Origin: Streptococcus thermophilus
GTDB taxonomy: Bacteria; Bacillota; Bacilli; Lactobacillales; Streptococcaceae
DNA length: 64,000 nt
Reading direction: 5' to 3'
NCBI RefSeq assembly: GCF_010120595.1
Contig: NZ_CP038020.1
Coordinates: forward strand, 1,488,001-1,552,000
Shown piece after piece: positions 8,392 through 18,030 of the stretch. Numbering within the stretch: the first letter of the stretch is position 1; each line of letters opens with the position of its first letter. The notes below the pieces were generated by a model. That model saw nothing but the letters and a program-made list of their open reading frames with translations. It had not been told where the DNA came from and did no database searches. A program made the translations under genes and the position numbers.

Positions 8392-9780
8392 TTAAATCAA
8401 CAATTCCATTGGATTTTCAAGCAAATGCTTTAAATCAACCATGAATTTAGCACCATTCATACCATCAACAATACGGTGGTCAATAGTCAAGCAAAGACCC
8501 ATGATTGGCCGCACGACAACTTCACCATCAACAACAACCGGTGTTTGAATAGTTGCTGAAACACCAAGGATAGCTGAGTTAGGTTGATTAATGATTGGAT
8601 TGAATGACTTGGTTCCAAACATTCCCAAGTTAGTAATAGAGAAAGTAGAACCTGACATTTCTGCCGCCTTCAATTTACCAGCCTGAGCTTTTTTGATGAC
8701 ATCCTTAGAGGCCACCACAAAGTCAGACAAACTCATCTTATCAGCACCATGAACGACTGGTACAACCAAGCCATCATCTAGACCAACTGCAATACCAAGA
8801 TTAACAAATTTGTGTAATTCGATATTTTGTGCATCATTAATCAAGGATGCATTGAGGTAACGGTGTTCCTCTTTCATAAGGGTACGCACAACTGCCAAAC
8901 CAATCAAATCAGTGAAGGTCACCTTCATACCAGTCTTATTCATGATTGGATCAAGAACTTGCTTACGAAGAGCTATAAGGTTAGTCATGTCCACATCATG
9001 GTTAAGAGTAAATGTTGGTGCAGTCAAGTATGAGTGCGTCATTCCCTTAGAAATAGCCTTACGCATAGCAGACATCGGAATGACTTCCACACCTTCTGGC
9101 AAGACTTTTTCAGGTTTAGCTTCAACCGCAGGTGCGGCTGCAGCCACCTTAACTTGTGCTGGAGCACTGATTGCAAGAATATCTTCCTTAGTAATCTTAC
9201 CACCAAATCCTGTTCCAGATACGGTAGCTAAATCAATATCGAGGTCTGCTGCAATCTTGCGAGCCAATGGTGTTGCCTTAGGTTGAGCGCCCTTAAAGTT
9301 CTCAACATCATCTGCATGAATACGCCCTTTTGCCCCAGTTCCGAGAACTTGAGCGATGTCAATCCCCATCTCACGTGCCACTTTACGTGCTTTAGGTGTC
9401 GCGCGTATTTTGCCACCTTCATGAACAATAGCTACCTGTGGCTGAGGCTTAGCAGCAGGCGTTTCCACATCAGCAACTTTTTCAACTTGTGGCGCAGCTT
9501 CTGCAGCTGGTGCGATTGCAGCATTATCAGCCACAACTTCTCCTTCAGCTCCGATATAACCAATCACCTCAGTAACTGGTACTGTTTCACCAGCTTGACG
9601 GGTAATCTTCAAAAGAACACCTGAGTCTTCTGCTTCAAGTTCCATGTTTGTCTTATCTGACATGATTTCAAGAAGGATATCTCCCTCATTAACCACGTCT
9701 CCCTCTTGTTTTTTCCACTCGATGATTTCACCTTCCTGCATGTCTACACCGAGCTTAGGCATAATAATCTCAAAAGCCAT
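8392..9780 (-). CDS. acoC: Dihydrolipoyl acyltransferase (E2) with two subunit-binding domains
   Basis: A 462-residue E2 that carries acyl groups from E1 to CoA. Residues 1-80 are a lipoyl domain (Lys43 in SDKTN). Two peripheral-subunit-binding motifs follow in tandem: KIRATPKARK...GRIHADDV (about 124-162) and KATPLARK...GKITKEDIL (about 168-203). The catalytic acetyltransferase domain fills about 230-462 and ends with DHRIVDG, giving catalytic His435 and Asp439. Most E2 proteins have a single subunit-binding domain, so the pair is unusual. It sits between E1beta and E3 in the operon; its 5' end is duplicated in lpd. Substrate (acetoin or pyruvate) cannot be read from E2 alone. Confidence 0.92.
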   Translation of the reverse strand: MAFEIIMPKLGVDMQEGEIIEWKKQEGDVVNEGDILLEIMSDKTNMELEAEDSGVLLKITRQAGETVPVTEVIGYIGAEGEVVADNAAIAPAAEAAPQVEKVADVETPAAKPQPQVAIVHEGGKIRATPKARKVAREMGIDIAQVLGTGAKGRIHADDVENFKGAQPKATPLARKIAADLDIDLATVSGTGFGGKITKEDILAISAPAQVKVAAAAPAVEAKPEKVLPEGVEVIPMSAMRKAISKGMTHSYLTAPTFTLNHDVDMTNLIALRKQVLDPIMNKTGMKVTFTDLIGLAVVRTLMKEEHRYLNASLINDAQNIELHKFVNLGIAVGLDDGLVVPVVHGADKMSLSDFVVASKDVIKKAQAGKLKAAEMSGSTFSITNLGMFGTKSFNPIINQPNSAILGVSATIQTPVVVDGEVVVRPIMGLCLTIDHRIVDGMNGAKFMVDLKHLLENPMELLI

Positions 9781-9824
9781 TTATAAGATACCCAAGAGCG
9801 ACCAGAAAGCGACTGAAAATTAGG
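9497..9824. repeat. Direct repeat copy 2 (lipoyl domain of E2 plus upstream leader)
   Basis: Partner of 7938-8264. In this copy the leader carries only block 2 of the intergenic element (9794-9824) and then changes to unrelated sequence, so the middle of the element has been lost or was never copied. Confidence 0.9.
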
Positions 9825-9937
9825 CGTCTGGTTCACCCTCTCCTTTCAACATTAAATTATAATTTTCGATACCCCCACAGTTAAAACAAGAAATATATTT
9901 TACTAACGAGAAATATCACTTAACCGTCGCTAGATAG

Positions 9938-10951
9938 TTAGTTTCCTTTATTAGCCATCTTGATAATAGCAGCCTTAATCTTTTCAACATCTGGAAGAAC
10001 CGCTTGTTCCAAGACACGCGCATAAGGTACAGGCACATCTTCACTTGCCAAACGTACAATTGGGTGGTCAAGGTAATCAAATGCTTCACTTTCAGTAACC
10101 ATAGCAGCAATCTCACCGATGAAGCCACCTGTTTTATAAGCGTCATTGACCAACATAAGTTTTCCAGTCTTCTTAACTGATTCAAAAATCAATTCTTTAT
10201 CAAGTGGAACGAGAGTACGAGGATCAACTACCTCAACATTAATACCTTGTTCAGCTACTTCTTCAGCCGCCTTAAGAACACGTTCCAACATACGACCATA
10301 CGTGACAATAGTAAGGTCAGTTCCTTCGCGTTTGATTTCACCTTTTCCAAGTGGAATATAGAAATCAGGATCTTGTGTAACTTCTTCTTTTTTGCCATAA
10401 AGAGCTTTTGGTTCCATGAAGATAACAATGTTATTGTCCTGAATAGAAGATTTCAAAAGACCTTTAGCATCGTTTGCATTACCAGGAGCAACAACTTTGA
10501 TCCCTGGAATATGAGTCAACCATGACTCAAGAGATTGTGAGTGTTGCGCTGCAGATCCGATACCTGAACCAGAAGCTACACGGAAAGTTACAGGAGTCTT
10601 TAAACCACCACCAAACATGTAGTTGTTTTTAGCACCATTATTAACGATAGCATCAAGGGCAATAGTGATGAAGTCCATGAAAGTCAAATCAACGATTGGA
10701 CGAAGACCTGTAATAGCAGCACCCACGGCTGCACCAGCAATTGCTGCTTCTGAAATTGGTGTATCTTTAACACGTTTTTCACCAAATTCCGCCAACATAC
10801 CAACTGATGTACCGAAGTCACCACCATAGATCCCGACATCTTCACCCATAAGGAAGATGTCGGGATCTTTACGCATTTCCTCGCTCATAGCAAGGTTTAC
10901 TGCCTCACGCAAGGCCATCAATTTTGTTTCACTCATACTTGTATTACTCAT
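9938..10951 (-). CDS. acoB: TPP-dependent dehydrogenase E1 beta subunit (acetoin/pyruvate)
   Basis: A 337-residue transketolase-like beta subunit. It has the typical opening REAVNLAMSEEMRKDPDIFLMGEDVGIYGGDFG (which contributes to the TPP site through the Glu of GEDV), the core GxxxGLRPIVDLTFMDF, the AQHSQSLESW motif carrying the conserved His, and the C-terminal domain DPRTLVPLDKE. It pairs with the E1alpha encoded immediately upstream (9-bp gap) to decarboxylate the 2-oxo substrate and reductively acylate lipoyl-E2. Intact, normal length. The acetoin name follows from the operon type common in salivarius-group streptococci; a pyruvate dehydrogenase role is equally possible from the sequence. 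Confidence 0.92.
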   Translation of the reverse strand: MSNTSMSETKLMALREAVNLAMSEEMRKDPDIFLMGEDVGIYGGDFGTSVGMLAEFGEKRVKDTPISEAAIAGAAVGAAITGLRPIVDLTFMDFITIALDAIVNNGAKNNYMFGGGLKTPVTFRVASGSGIGSAAQHSQSLESWLTHIPGIKVVAPGNANDAKGLLKSSIQDNNIVIFMEPKALYGKKEEVTQDPDFYIPLGKGEIKREGTDLTIVTYGRMLERVLKAAEEVAEQGINVEVVDPRTLVPLDKELIFESVKKTGKLMLVNDAYKTGGFIGEIAAMVTESEAFDYLDHPIVRLASEDVPVPYARVLEQAVLPDVEKIKAAIIKMANKGN

Positions 10952-10960
10952 CCTTTCTCT

Positions 10961-11932
10961 TTAGTCTACCCATACATCTTCAAAGGCAACTGAAAGTTCT
11001 GGATCTGGGCTATTTTGGGCGAACTCATAAGCCGCATCAACCTGTGCCTTAACTTGGCTTTGGATAGCATCTAACTCTTCCACACTTGCGATATTTTCAG
11101 AAACAAGATAGTCGCGGTATCTAATAATTGGGTCGTTGTTGTTCTTCCACTCGTCAACTTCTTCCTTAGTACGGTAAACACCCGCATCGGCCGTAGAGTG
11201 ACCAAACCAACGGTATGATTTAACTTCAACAATAGCAGGACCATTTCCACCACGAACATGGTCAACAGCCTTACCCATTGTATCATATACAGCCATTACA
11301 TCGTTACCATCTTCGCAGTAGAATCCAGGAATACCATAGGCTTCTGCACGTGTATACAAGTGAGGAGTGTTGGTAGCTCTACGAATATCCATTGAGATAC
11401 CATAACGGTTATTAATAATGAAGAAGATAACAGGTAATTTCCAAGTAGCTGCCATATTGACTGACTCATGGAATGAACCTTCATTAGTAGCGCCATCACC
11501 TGAAAAGGCAACAACGATATTTCCAGTTTCTTTGTACTGTTGAGTAAGGGCTGCACCTACAGCAAGAGCGTAACCACCACCAACGATACCGTTAGTACCA
11601 TAGTTACCTTTTTCAAAGTCAGCCAAGTGCATAGAACCACCACGCCCCTTAGAAACTCCTGTTGCCTTACCAGCAAGCTCTGCCATCATTTTATTCAAAT
11701 CCATGTCCTGAGCAATAGATTGTCCATGACCACGGTGATTTGAAAAGAAGATATCGTCATAACTTAAGTGTTGGACAGCTCCAACGTTAGCGGCTTCCTC
11801 ACCTACTGAAAAGTGAGTCATTCCTTGAACAAAACCACGACGAACTAATTTATTAATACGTGAATCGAATTCACGGATACGTTCCATTTTAGTGAACATC
11901 TCAAGATGTGTCTCTTTAGAAAGTTTTACCAT
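10961..11932 (-). CDS. acoA: TPP-dependent dehydrogenase E1 alpha subunit (acetoin/pyruvate)
   Basis: A 323-residue alpha subunit and the first gene of the operon. It shows RGFVQGMTHFSVGEEA near the N-terminus, SNHRGHGQSIAQDMD, KGRGGSMHL, and the thiamine-diphosphate motif GDGATNEGSFHESVNMAATWKLPVIFFIINN in two adjacent halves (about residues 140-172). The start ATG has a good ribosome site (AGAGGAG, 6 bp upstream). The four genes acoA-acoB-acoC-acoL run in one direction and end at the terminator near 6440. The 3' end is 9 bp from acoB. No frameshift or missing motif was seen, which fits retention of central carbon metabolism despite the many pseudogenes around it. Confidence 0.92.
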   Translation of the reverse strand: MVKLSKETHLEMFTKMERIREFDSRINKLVRRGFVQGMTHFSVGEEAANVGAVQHLSYDDIFFSNHRGHGQSIAQDMDLNKMMAELAGKATGVSKGRGGSMHLADFEKGNYGTNGIVGGGYALAVGAALTQQYKETGNIVVAFSGDGATNEGSFHESVNMAATWKLPVIFFIINNRYGISMDIRRATNTPHLYTRAEAYGIPGFYCEDGNDVMAVYDTMGKAVDHVRGGNGPAIVEVKSYRWFGHSTADAGVYRTKEEVDEWKNNNDPIIRYRDYLVSENIASVEELDAIQSQVKAQVDAAYEFAQNSPDPELSVAFEDVWVD

Positions 11933-12076
11933 ATCGATCTCCTCTATCGAATTTTTTATATACGTATAGGATAGGTTAAAAAAACTTAATGAGCAAGAAA
12001 TATGCTTAAAAAATGAAAAGCCTTACATCCTTATCACTTATAGGCAATTCGTATGCTCTTTTTCAAAGCGTTATGC

Positions 12077-12082
12077 TATAAT
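12077..12082 (+). promoter_or_regulatory. Extended -10 promoter element without an intact gene behind it
   Basis: TATAAT preceded by TG one base upstream (TGCTATAAT), the strong streptococcal form. It faces the remnant at 12124-12405 and is the likely former promoter of that gene. Confidence 0.5.
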
Positions 12083-12123
12083 TGGATAGATTTTACTCAA
12101 ACTCAAATAGGGTATTTATTATA

Positions 12124-12405
12124 TTGAGTGATGCCATGATTCATGGGCTTACAGCATGAATAGCACCTATACTTCAATTTGTTATCTTCAAGGTAACTAG
12201 GAAAAGGCTGACGAGATATTGAATTCTCATCTTAACAGGTTTAGGCATTATAGCTTTCAGTTTCTTGCGAATCCCATTCCCAAAATCTGGCTTCATTGCT
12301 CTTGTGTTTCTAGTAACAGCTAGTTCTCACAAGAATCTTAGACATACCATTCTAGAGGCATTCTTTATCCCATATACCTTTTCTTTAATGGCAAGACTTA
12401 AGTAA
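12124..12405 (+). pseudogene. Remnant of a small hydrophobic (membrane) protein
   Basis: A single frame runs from TTG at 12124 to TAA at 12405 with two internal TGA stops (after about codons 11 and 29). It encodes hydrophobic stretches such as IAPILQFVIF, GLGIIAFSFL and FIALVFLVTAS separated by basic residues. An extended -10 element lies just upstream. This looks like a fragment of a transporter, possibly of the major-facilitator type, but I cannot name the family. Confidence 0.4.
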
Positions 12406-12419
12406 TTGTTTTTCAGGTC

Positions 12420-14366
12420 TTAAAAGGCACCGCCTCCGCCTCCTCCGCCACCACCAGAGAAGCCACCACCTCCAAAGCCGCCACTACCACTATTTGAATT
12501 GATAGAAAAGCTACTTACGGTATCTGAGGCAGAAACATATGATTCTAGATAATTAACATTATTCAGCATAATAAATGGTATCGCAGAATAAGTAAACTCA
12601 TCTAGAGATGGATTACTGAGGTGGATGTTGTAACGTTTTAGGACATCACTAACTTTTTTCGCCTGTCCATAGAGTGTCGCATAAACCAAGATACGATTCC
12701 AAAGGATAACAGATTCTAGTTCGGATTTTTTAAAACTAGGAATACTCTTAATCATATTTTTAAAGCTATGCCACTGGTAATACGTTGAAATTTGAGTTGC
12801 ATCAAGACATCTCTGACGACGTCTTTTCACCAAGAACCAGAATAAAACGGTAAGTCCTGCTATAGGTAGAAGTCCGAGAATATAGTAAAAACCAAGACCT
12901 GATCCAAAGGCAGCAAATAAGAACAAGGTTGAAAGACTACAAAGCATCATTGAAAGTACCAAAGCTGCTACTCCCAATATGTTAAATGTCTTTTCTTTCG
13001 CACTAAAATCTCTATAAATTTTAGGAAGTCCTAGCGCAAATTCCTCTTTTTCTACACCTTTTGCTACCTGATAGCCGTCATTAGTAAATTGATATTTGAC
13101 ACGTTTTCCCTGAGAACGAATAGCTTCACGCTCATAGCTTGTTCTAGCACTCTTGAATTGTTTATCTAGAGCATCTTTATCAAGATAATAGCGCGAGAAC
13201 ATTTCACTATCTCTAATTTCCATGCGACCATCAAACAACATATCCAAGAAAGATCCTTCAAATGAAGAGAGACCTTCCTTTTCAATACGTGTAAGAATAT
13301 TACTATCACCTTCTCGCCTAAAGGTGAGATAACCTCTATCAATCAAATCAAGGATGGTTGCTTGAACCATATGTTTGAACTTCAAAGGACCTGTTTCTTC
13401 TTTTAGTCCTGTTTTATCGAAAGACTGATTATAAACATTCTTGGCTAGGACCAAAGGTGCTAAATCTTGAGGGGCTTCATAAAGACGTGCATCTCGAGGG
13501 AAGGAAGGCGTCCTAGTACTATAAAGAACAATGAGGTAACAGAAAATACCCACAAGAACAAAGCTTAAGATCACAAGTGGCAAGATGACATAAAATAGAT
13601 GTCGAAACTTTTCTTTAGATTCCTTGATATTTCTTTCTTTTTTAAGAAAGTCTGCCTCATTCGTTTTATTTAATAAATAAGCCTGATTATTTTCTCGCAA
13701 AGTATTAGTCATCGGCCAGTAGGCATGTAATTCCAATTTACCTGATGCTGGTAAATTGTCTACATGAACCTGATAACCTGTAGCAGTACGTTTAACATGT
13801 GGGTCTTTTCCAAAATAACCAGCGTGAGCGTAAAGCTCTCCTTGACTTGCATCTAGACCATCAACTGTGAAATCAACCTGTCCAAATCCTTTGTCCCAAT
13901 CAGAGATAGGAAACCAATTTAAAACTGCAATATCTGAATATAGATTCAACAACTGTTGGATTTGCCAAGTAACTTTGAGAACGACCCTATCACCATCTGA
14001 ACCTGAATTATAAACTTTGAGTTTAATACCATCATAAGAGTCTGTTTTTTCAACTGTAATATCTGTTTTTTCTTTCCCATTTACGGTTGCTGAAACCTTT
14101 GGGTCATCCATGATAGAATAACCACCAATTTTCCCCAAGGTTACATACTGACCTTTATAATCACTATCAAAATCATAAGTCACTTCCTGAGTAAACGTCG
14201 CATTACCATCATCATGAATTGAAAGGTGACCAACATAGGAAGGCAGACTATACTCTACCTCATCCTCATCAGCTTGAACGTGTTGCAAAGACAATGGCAG
14301 AAAACAGGCTAACAAAACAGTAAAAGCAACATATTTAACGAGGCCTTTAAGTATCTTTTTCATCAT
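12420..14366 (-). CDS. DUF2207 membrane protein with Gly-rich C-terminus
   Basis: A 648-residue protein of the DUF2207 (YciQ-like) family. Residues 1-32 are a signal/anchor segment ending near VQADEDE. The extracellular DUF2207 domain follows to about residue 240 (YVGHLSIHDDGNATFTQEVTYDF). One membrane segment lies near 258-280, a cytoplasmic part follows, then a pair of hydrophobic segments near 455-515. The tail ends in GGFGGGGFSGGGGGG. Poly-Gly tails are characteristic of this family; the function is unknown. AAGGAGC lies 5 bp before the start, where two ATG codons occur in a row. It lies 72 bp downstream of pyrC on the same strand and may be read with it. Intact. Confidence 0.85.
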   Translation of the reverse strand: MMKKILKGLVKYVAFTVLLACFLPLSLQHVQADEDEVEYSLPSYVGHLSIHDDGNATFTQEVTYDFDSDYKGQYVTLGKIGGYSIMDDPKVSATVNGKEKTDITVEKTDSYDGIKLKVYNSGSDGDRVVLKVTWQIQQLLNLYSDIAVLNWFPISDWDKGFGQVDFTVDGLDASQGELYAHAGYFGKDPHVKRTATGYQVHVDNLPASGKLELHAYWPMTNTLRENNQAYLLNKTNEADFLKKERNIKESKEKFRHLFYVILPLVILSFVLVGIFCYLIVLYSTRTPSFPRDARLYEAPQDLAPLVLAKNVYNQSFDKTGLKEETGPLKFKHMVQATILDLIDRGYLTFRREGDSNILTRIEKEGLSSFEGSFLDMLFDGRMEIRDSEMFSRYYLDKDALDKQFKSARTSYEREAIRSQGKRVKYQFTNDGYQVAKGVEKEEFALGLPKIYRDFSAKEKTFNILGVAALVLSMMLCSLSTLFLFAAFGSGLGFYYILGLLPIAGLTVLFWFLVKRRRQRCLDATQISTYYQWHSFKNMIKSIPSFKKSELESVILWNRILVYATLYGQAKKVSDVLKRYNIHLSNPSLDEFTYSAIPFIMLNNVNYLESYVSASDTVSSFSINSNSGSGGFGGGGFSGGGGGGGGGAF

Positions 14367-14438
14367 TTTGCTCCTTCAAGGACTAAAAAAGCAGCTGCAA
14401 CACCAAGTGTCTCGAAGTGCCCTGCTCTAATCCACTAT

Positions 14439-15707
14439 TTAGGCTTGATAAACAATCTCACCGTCACAGATAGTGTATTTAACACTGCCCGTAAGCTCTT
14501 CGCCTACAAATGGTGAATTGGCTGCTTTAGACTTAAAGTCTGCTGTAACCTGACGTTTTTCCTTATCTGCAAAGATAACAAGATCTGCTGGTCCATTTTC
14601 AGCCAAATAACCGGCATCGAACCCATAAAGATCAGATGGGTTGCTTGTCATTAATTTCAATAATTCTGTCAAACTTAAATGTCCTGCTTCAACTAAATAA
14701 GTTAAACCAAGAGATAGAGAGGTTTCCAGACCAGTCATCCCTGATGGTGCTTTAGTCACATCAGCCACATTCTTTTCATCTGCGTGGTGTGGCGCGTGGT
14801 CCGTAGCAATGACTGAGATTACTCCAGATTTCAAACCTTCGATAACGGCTTGACGGTCTGATTCCAAACGAAGTGGTGGGTTCATCTTGGCATTAGCGCC
14901 TTTTGAGAGTAAGAGGTCTTCAGTTTTTGAGAAGTGCTGCGGCGCCACTTCAGCAGTGACTTGTGCTCCAAGTTTTTGAGCAAACTCAACGACTTTTACA
15001 GATTCAGCTTTTGACAAGTGTTGAATATGAACATGTGCTTGTGTATCATAAGCAACCATGACATCACGCGCAATCATGCTGTACTCAGCTACGCCAGTTG
15101 ACCCACAAATATGAAATTCTTTTTTAGCAATATTTTCATTGAAACCGAGAACACCATTAAGATCAGGATCCTCCTCGTGAAGACTGATAAAGGTATTATT
15201 CTCTTTAGCTAACTCCATGGCTTTTTTGACAATCCCAGCATTGGTCAATGGAATACCGTCATCTGAGAATCCAACAGCACCTGCTTCAAGCAAACCCTTG
15301 AAATCAGTAATATTTTCACCATCAAAGTTCTTTGTAATAGTCGCAACAGACTTAACATGGATATTTTCCTTAGCTGCTGAAGTCAAGACCTCTTTCAAAG
15401 TTTCCTTGTCTGAAATCGTTGGATTCGTATTAGCCATCATCACAACTGTTGTAAAACCACCTGCAGCCGCTGCCAAGGCACCCGTATGAATGTCTTCCTT
15501 ATGGGTTTGACCTGGCTCACGGAAGTGAACATGGATATCCACCAAACCAGGAGCAACCACAAGACCAGTCGCATCGATAACTTGGGCATCTCCCGCATCG
15601 ATATTTTCAGCAATTTTAACGACTTTTTTTCCGTCCACAAGAACATCGGCTTGCGTGTCCAAACCAGATTTAGGGTCAACAACACGACCATTTTTAATCA
15701 GTAACAT
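14439..15707 (-). CDS. pyrC: Dihydroorotase
   Basis: A 422-residue class I dihydroorotase, which cyclises N-carbamoyl-aspartate to dihydroorotate in pyrimidine synthesis. The zinc-binding motif [16 protein letters not shown] is near residues 57-72; the metal-ligand histidines of the family appear in HEEDPD, HIQHLSK and the catalytic Asp in ATDHAPHH (about residue 305). Full length. It follows ung by 19 bp in the same direction, a pairing common in streptococci that links pyrimidine supply with uracil removal. No attenuator or PyrR site was recognised in the short gap. Confidence 0.95.
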   Translation of the reverse strand: MLLIKNGRVVDPKSGLDTQADVLVDGKKVVKIAENIDAGDAQVIDATGLVVAPGLVDIHVHFREPGQTHKEDIHTGALAAAAGGFTTVVMMANTNPTISDKETLKEVLTSAAKENIHVKSVATITKNFDGENITDFKGLLEAGAVGFSDDGIPLTNAGIVKKAMELAKENNTFISLHEEDPDLNGVLGFNENIAKKEFHICGSTGVAEYSMIARDVMVAYDTQAHVHIQHLSKAESVKVVEFAQKLGAQVTAEVAPQHFSKTEDLLLSKGANAKMNPPLRLESDRQAVIEGLKSGVISVIATDHAPHHADEKNVADVTKAPSGMTGLETSLSLGLTYLVEAGHLSLTELLKLMTSNPSDLYGFDAGYLAENGPADLVIFADKEKRQVTADFKSKAANSPFVGEELTGSVKYTICDGEIVYQA

Positions 15708-15726
15708 AATCTTCCAACTTTCTATT

Positions 15727-16380
15727 TTACTTCAACCAATCAATTGGGGGTTGTCCTTGAGATACGAGGTAGGCATTGGCTTTTGAAAAAGGCTTGCTGC
15801 CAAAAAAACCGCGATAGGCCGATAAAGGGCTAGGATGAGCACTCTCAATAATGGCATGCTTAGGATTGGTTACTAGTGATTTCTTCTTACGAGCATAGCC
15901 GCCCCAAAGTATAAAGACAACCGGAGTATCCTTTTGATTGAGAACCTTAATCACAGCATCTGTAAAAGGTTCCCAAATCTGACCAGCATGACCATTGGCT
16001 CGACCAGCTGGAACAGTCAGACAGGCATTAAGTAATAGCACTCCTTGCTCGGCCCAAGTTGTTAAATCATGATGACTTCTAGGACCAAGATCCTCCCCCA
16101 ATTCTTTGAGAATATTAACCAAAGAAGGTGGAGCTGGAATCGTCTCAGGTACTGAAAATGACAAACCCTGAGCCTGATTAGGACCATGGTAAGGGTCCTG
16201 TCCAAGGATAACCACCCGGACTTTTTCAAAAGGAGTCTCTAACAAAGCATTAAATACCTTGTCTCGTGGGGGATAAATTGTTCCCTCTTCATAGACCTTG
16301 TCCATAAACTGATTTATCTTTGAAAAATAATGGTTAGGCAATTCCTCTTTTAGAAGCCTGTGCCATGTCGAATGTTCCAT
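15727..16380 (-). CDS. ung: Uracil-DNA glycosylase
   Basis: Family 1 uracil-DNA glycosylase, which removes uracil from DNA. It has the water-activating motif [18 protein letters not shown] (catalytic Asp) and the DNA-intercalation loop [12 protein letters not shown] chose the internal ATG at 16380 ([10 protein letters not shown], 217 residues) because AGAGG lies 6 bp upstream and 217 is the usual length; an in-frame ATG at 16407 would add nine unconserved residues. Transcribed with pyrC. Intact. Confidence 0.95.
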   Translation of the reverse strand: MEHSTWHRLLKEELPNHYFSKINQFMDKVYEEGTIYPPRDKVFNALLETPFEKVRVVILGQDPYHGPNQAQGLSFSVPETIPAPPSLVNILKELGEDLGPRSHHDLTTWAEQGVLLLNACLTVPAGRANGHAGQIWEPFTDAVIKVLNQKDTPVVFILWGGYARKKKSLVTNPKHAIIESAHPSPLSAYRGFFGSKPFSKANAYLVSQGQPPIDWLK

Positions 16381-16556
16381 AAAAACCTCTTTTAGACTGT
16401 TATACACACTAAATTATACCACATTTTGTAGATAATATTCGGAAAATACTGAAAAATAGTATGTGATAGCTGTTTATTCAATATTTTCATTTTAAGAAAG
16501 ACGATTCATATTAACAATCAAGGTATTACAGGCTTTAAGTAACTATTCTTTTGTGC

Positions 16557-16562
16557 TATAAT
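16557..16562 (+). promoter_or_regulatory. Extended -10 promoter of the CDF transporter
   Basis: TGTGCTATAAT: a TATAAT hexamer with an upstream TG, 33 bp before the ATG at 16595; no good -35 hexamer is visible, as is usual for extended -10 promoters. Confidence 0.65.
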
Positions 16563-16594
16563 AAATTATTATATTTAAACAAAAAGGTAAATCT

Positions 16595-17791
16595 ATGACG
16601 ACGTATGAAAATTTAAGGGTAGCCAGACGAGGTCCCATCGTTAGTATTGCAGCCTACTTACTTCTTACCATTGCCAAACTTATTGCTGGACATTTTTTAA
16701 ACTCCAGCTCATTGATTGCCGATGGTTTTAACAACTTATCTGATATTTTGGGGAATGTCGCCCTACTCATTGGATTACAGCTGGCTAGTCAGCCAGCTGA
16801 TTCAGATCATAGGTTTGGACATTGGAAGATTGAAGATTTATCAAGCTTAGTTACTTCCTTTATCATGTTTGTAGTAGGCTTCCAAGTCCTAATTCAAACA
16901 GTCCGAAAGATTTTTTTAAGAGAAGAAACTGTCGTCGATCCTCTTGGTGCTGCCGTCGGAGTCCTCTCTGCTATTGTCATGTGTGCAGTCTATTTCTATA
17001 ACAAAGGGTTAGCAAAAAAACTAAAATCCAGTGCCCTTATCGCAGCTGCTAAGGACAACCTATCAGATGCCGTGACCTCTATTGGAACTTCAATTGCCAT
17101 CGTCGCAGCATCCTTCAACCTTACCATCATAGACTATATTACTGCTATTATCATCACCTTCTTCATCCTAAAGACAGCCTATGATATCTTCATGGAAGCA
17201 ACCTTCAGCTTGTCAGATGGCTTTGATGAGAGAAATCTTAAGGCCTATGAAAAAGCCATTCTGAATATTCCTAAAGTTACCAAAGTTAAAAAGCAACGTG
17301 GACGTTCCTATGGTAGTAATATCTACCTTGATATTGTGGTTGAAATGAACCCTGACCTCTCCGTCTACGAGAGCCACGCCATTACGGAACAAATTGAAGA
17401 AATCCTCAGTGAGCGTTTTTCTGTCTATGATACTGATGTCCATGTAGAGCCTGCTGCAATTCCTGAAGACGAAATTTATGGGAACGTCCTTCGCAAACTC
17501 ATTCGGAATGAAAAGATTATCTTATCAAAGATTCCAGGCTACGAAAACCTCTTAGCACCCGATTTCTTTTTGATTGATGAAAACGGCCATCATCAGAACC
17601 GGGAAGACGTCATTGCTAATCATCAACCGCTTCTCAATAACTTTGACAAGTTTAAGATGACATCCATCAGTCAAAAAACTAAATTAATTAGTTACGAACT
17701 GGGAGGAAATTTCCATACCAGCATCTGGCGCCGAAATGAGACATGGTTTATGATTTACCATCAAGTTACAGCTATAAAAGATAAAGAGTAA
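16595..17791 (+). CDS. Cation diffusion facilitator, manganese-type exporter
   Basis: A 398-residue CDF antiporter. The N-terminal half has about six membrane segments; the C-terminal half is the cytoplasmic ferredoxin-like domain plus an extra C-terminal stretch (about 300-398). The metal site signatures are NNLSD in segment II (ADGFNNLSDILGN) and DNLSD in segment V (AKDNLSDAVTS). An NxxxD/DxxxD combination is the one known from Mn-exporting CDF proteins such as pneumococcal MntE, whereas Zn/Fe members use HxxxD; the substrate is therefore inferred to be manganese. Own extended -10 promoter and own terminator, so monocistronic. Divergent from ung. Intact. Confidence 0.85.
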   Translation: MTTYENLRVARRGPIVSIAAYLLLTIAKLIAGHFLNSSSLIADGFNNLSDILGNVALLIGLQLASQPADSDHRFGHWKIEDLSSLVTSFIMFVVGFQVLIQTVRKIFLREETVVDPLGAAVGVLSAIVMCAVYFYNKGLAKKLKSSALIAAAKDNLSDAVTSIGTSIAIVAASFNLTIIDYITAIIITFFILKTAYDIFMEATFSLSDGFDERNLKAYEKAILNIPKVTKVKKQRGRSYGSNIYLDIVVEMNPDLSVYESHAITEQIEEILSERFSVYDTDVHVEPAAIPEDEIYGNVLRKLIRNEKIILSKIPGYENLLAPDFFLIDENGHHQNREDVIANHQPLLNNFDKFKMTSISQKTKLISYELGGNFHTSIWRRNETWFMIYHQVTAIKDKE

Positions 17792-17815
17792 CGAGCAAAT
17801 CAGCTTGTTTTTTTT
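17792..17815 (+). terminator. Terminator of the CDF transporter gene
   Basis: CGAGC, 6-nt loop, GCTTG (one G-U pair) followed by eight T. It begins directly after the stop codon. Confidence 0.7.
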
Positions 17816-17983
17816 GTTATCAAAAGTATGTGATTTTTAAACCACTATAGATTCTAAAAAATGTATTAAAATATAAAATATTTCGAAAACTAAGTATTTT
17901 ATACGGTATAATGGAGGTATTTATCACTATTAAATTTGTTTTTTAATTTTGATTGATACGCAATTTCTATTAAGTATATAACT

Positions 17984-18006
17984 GGGTTCCGCCTATGACA
18001 GAACCC
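17984..18006 (+). promoter_or_regulatory. Leader hairpin upstream of the dacA pseudogene
   Basis: GGGTTC (17984-17989) and GAACCC (18001-18006) form a 6-bp stem with an 11-nt loop, 25 bp before the former start. No T-run follows, so it is not a terminator. Confidence 0.35.
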
Positions 18007-18030
18007 ATATAAAATAAAGGAGACGCATTA

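Noticed and set aside
15217..15489. Plus-strand frame inside pyrC
   Set aside because: Antisense shadow without ribosome site; pyrC motifs are complete on the minus strand.
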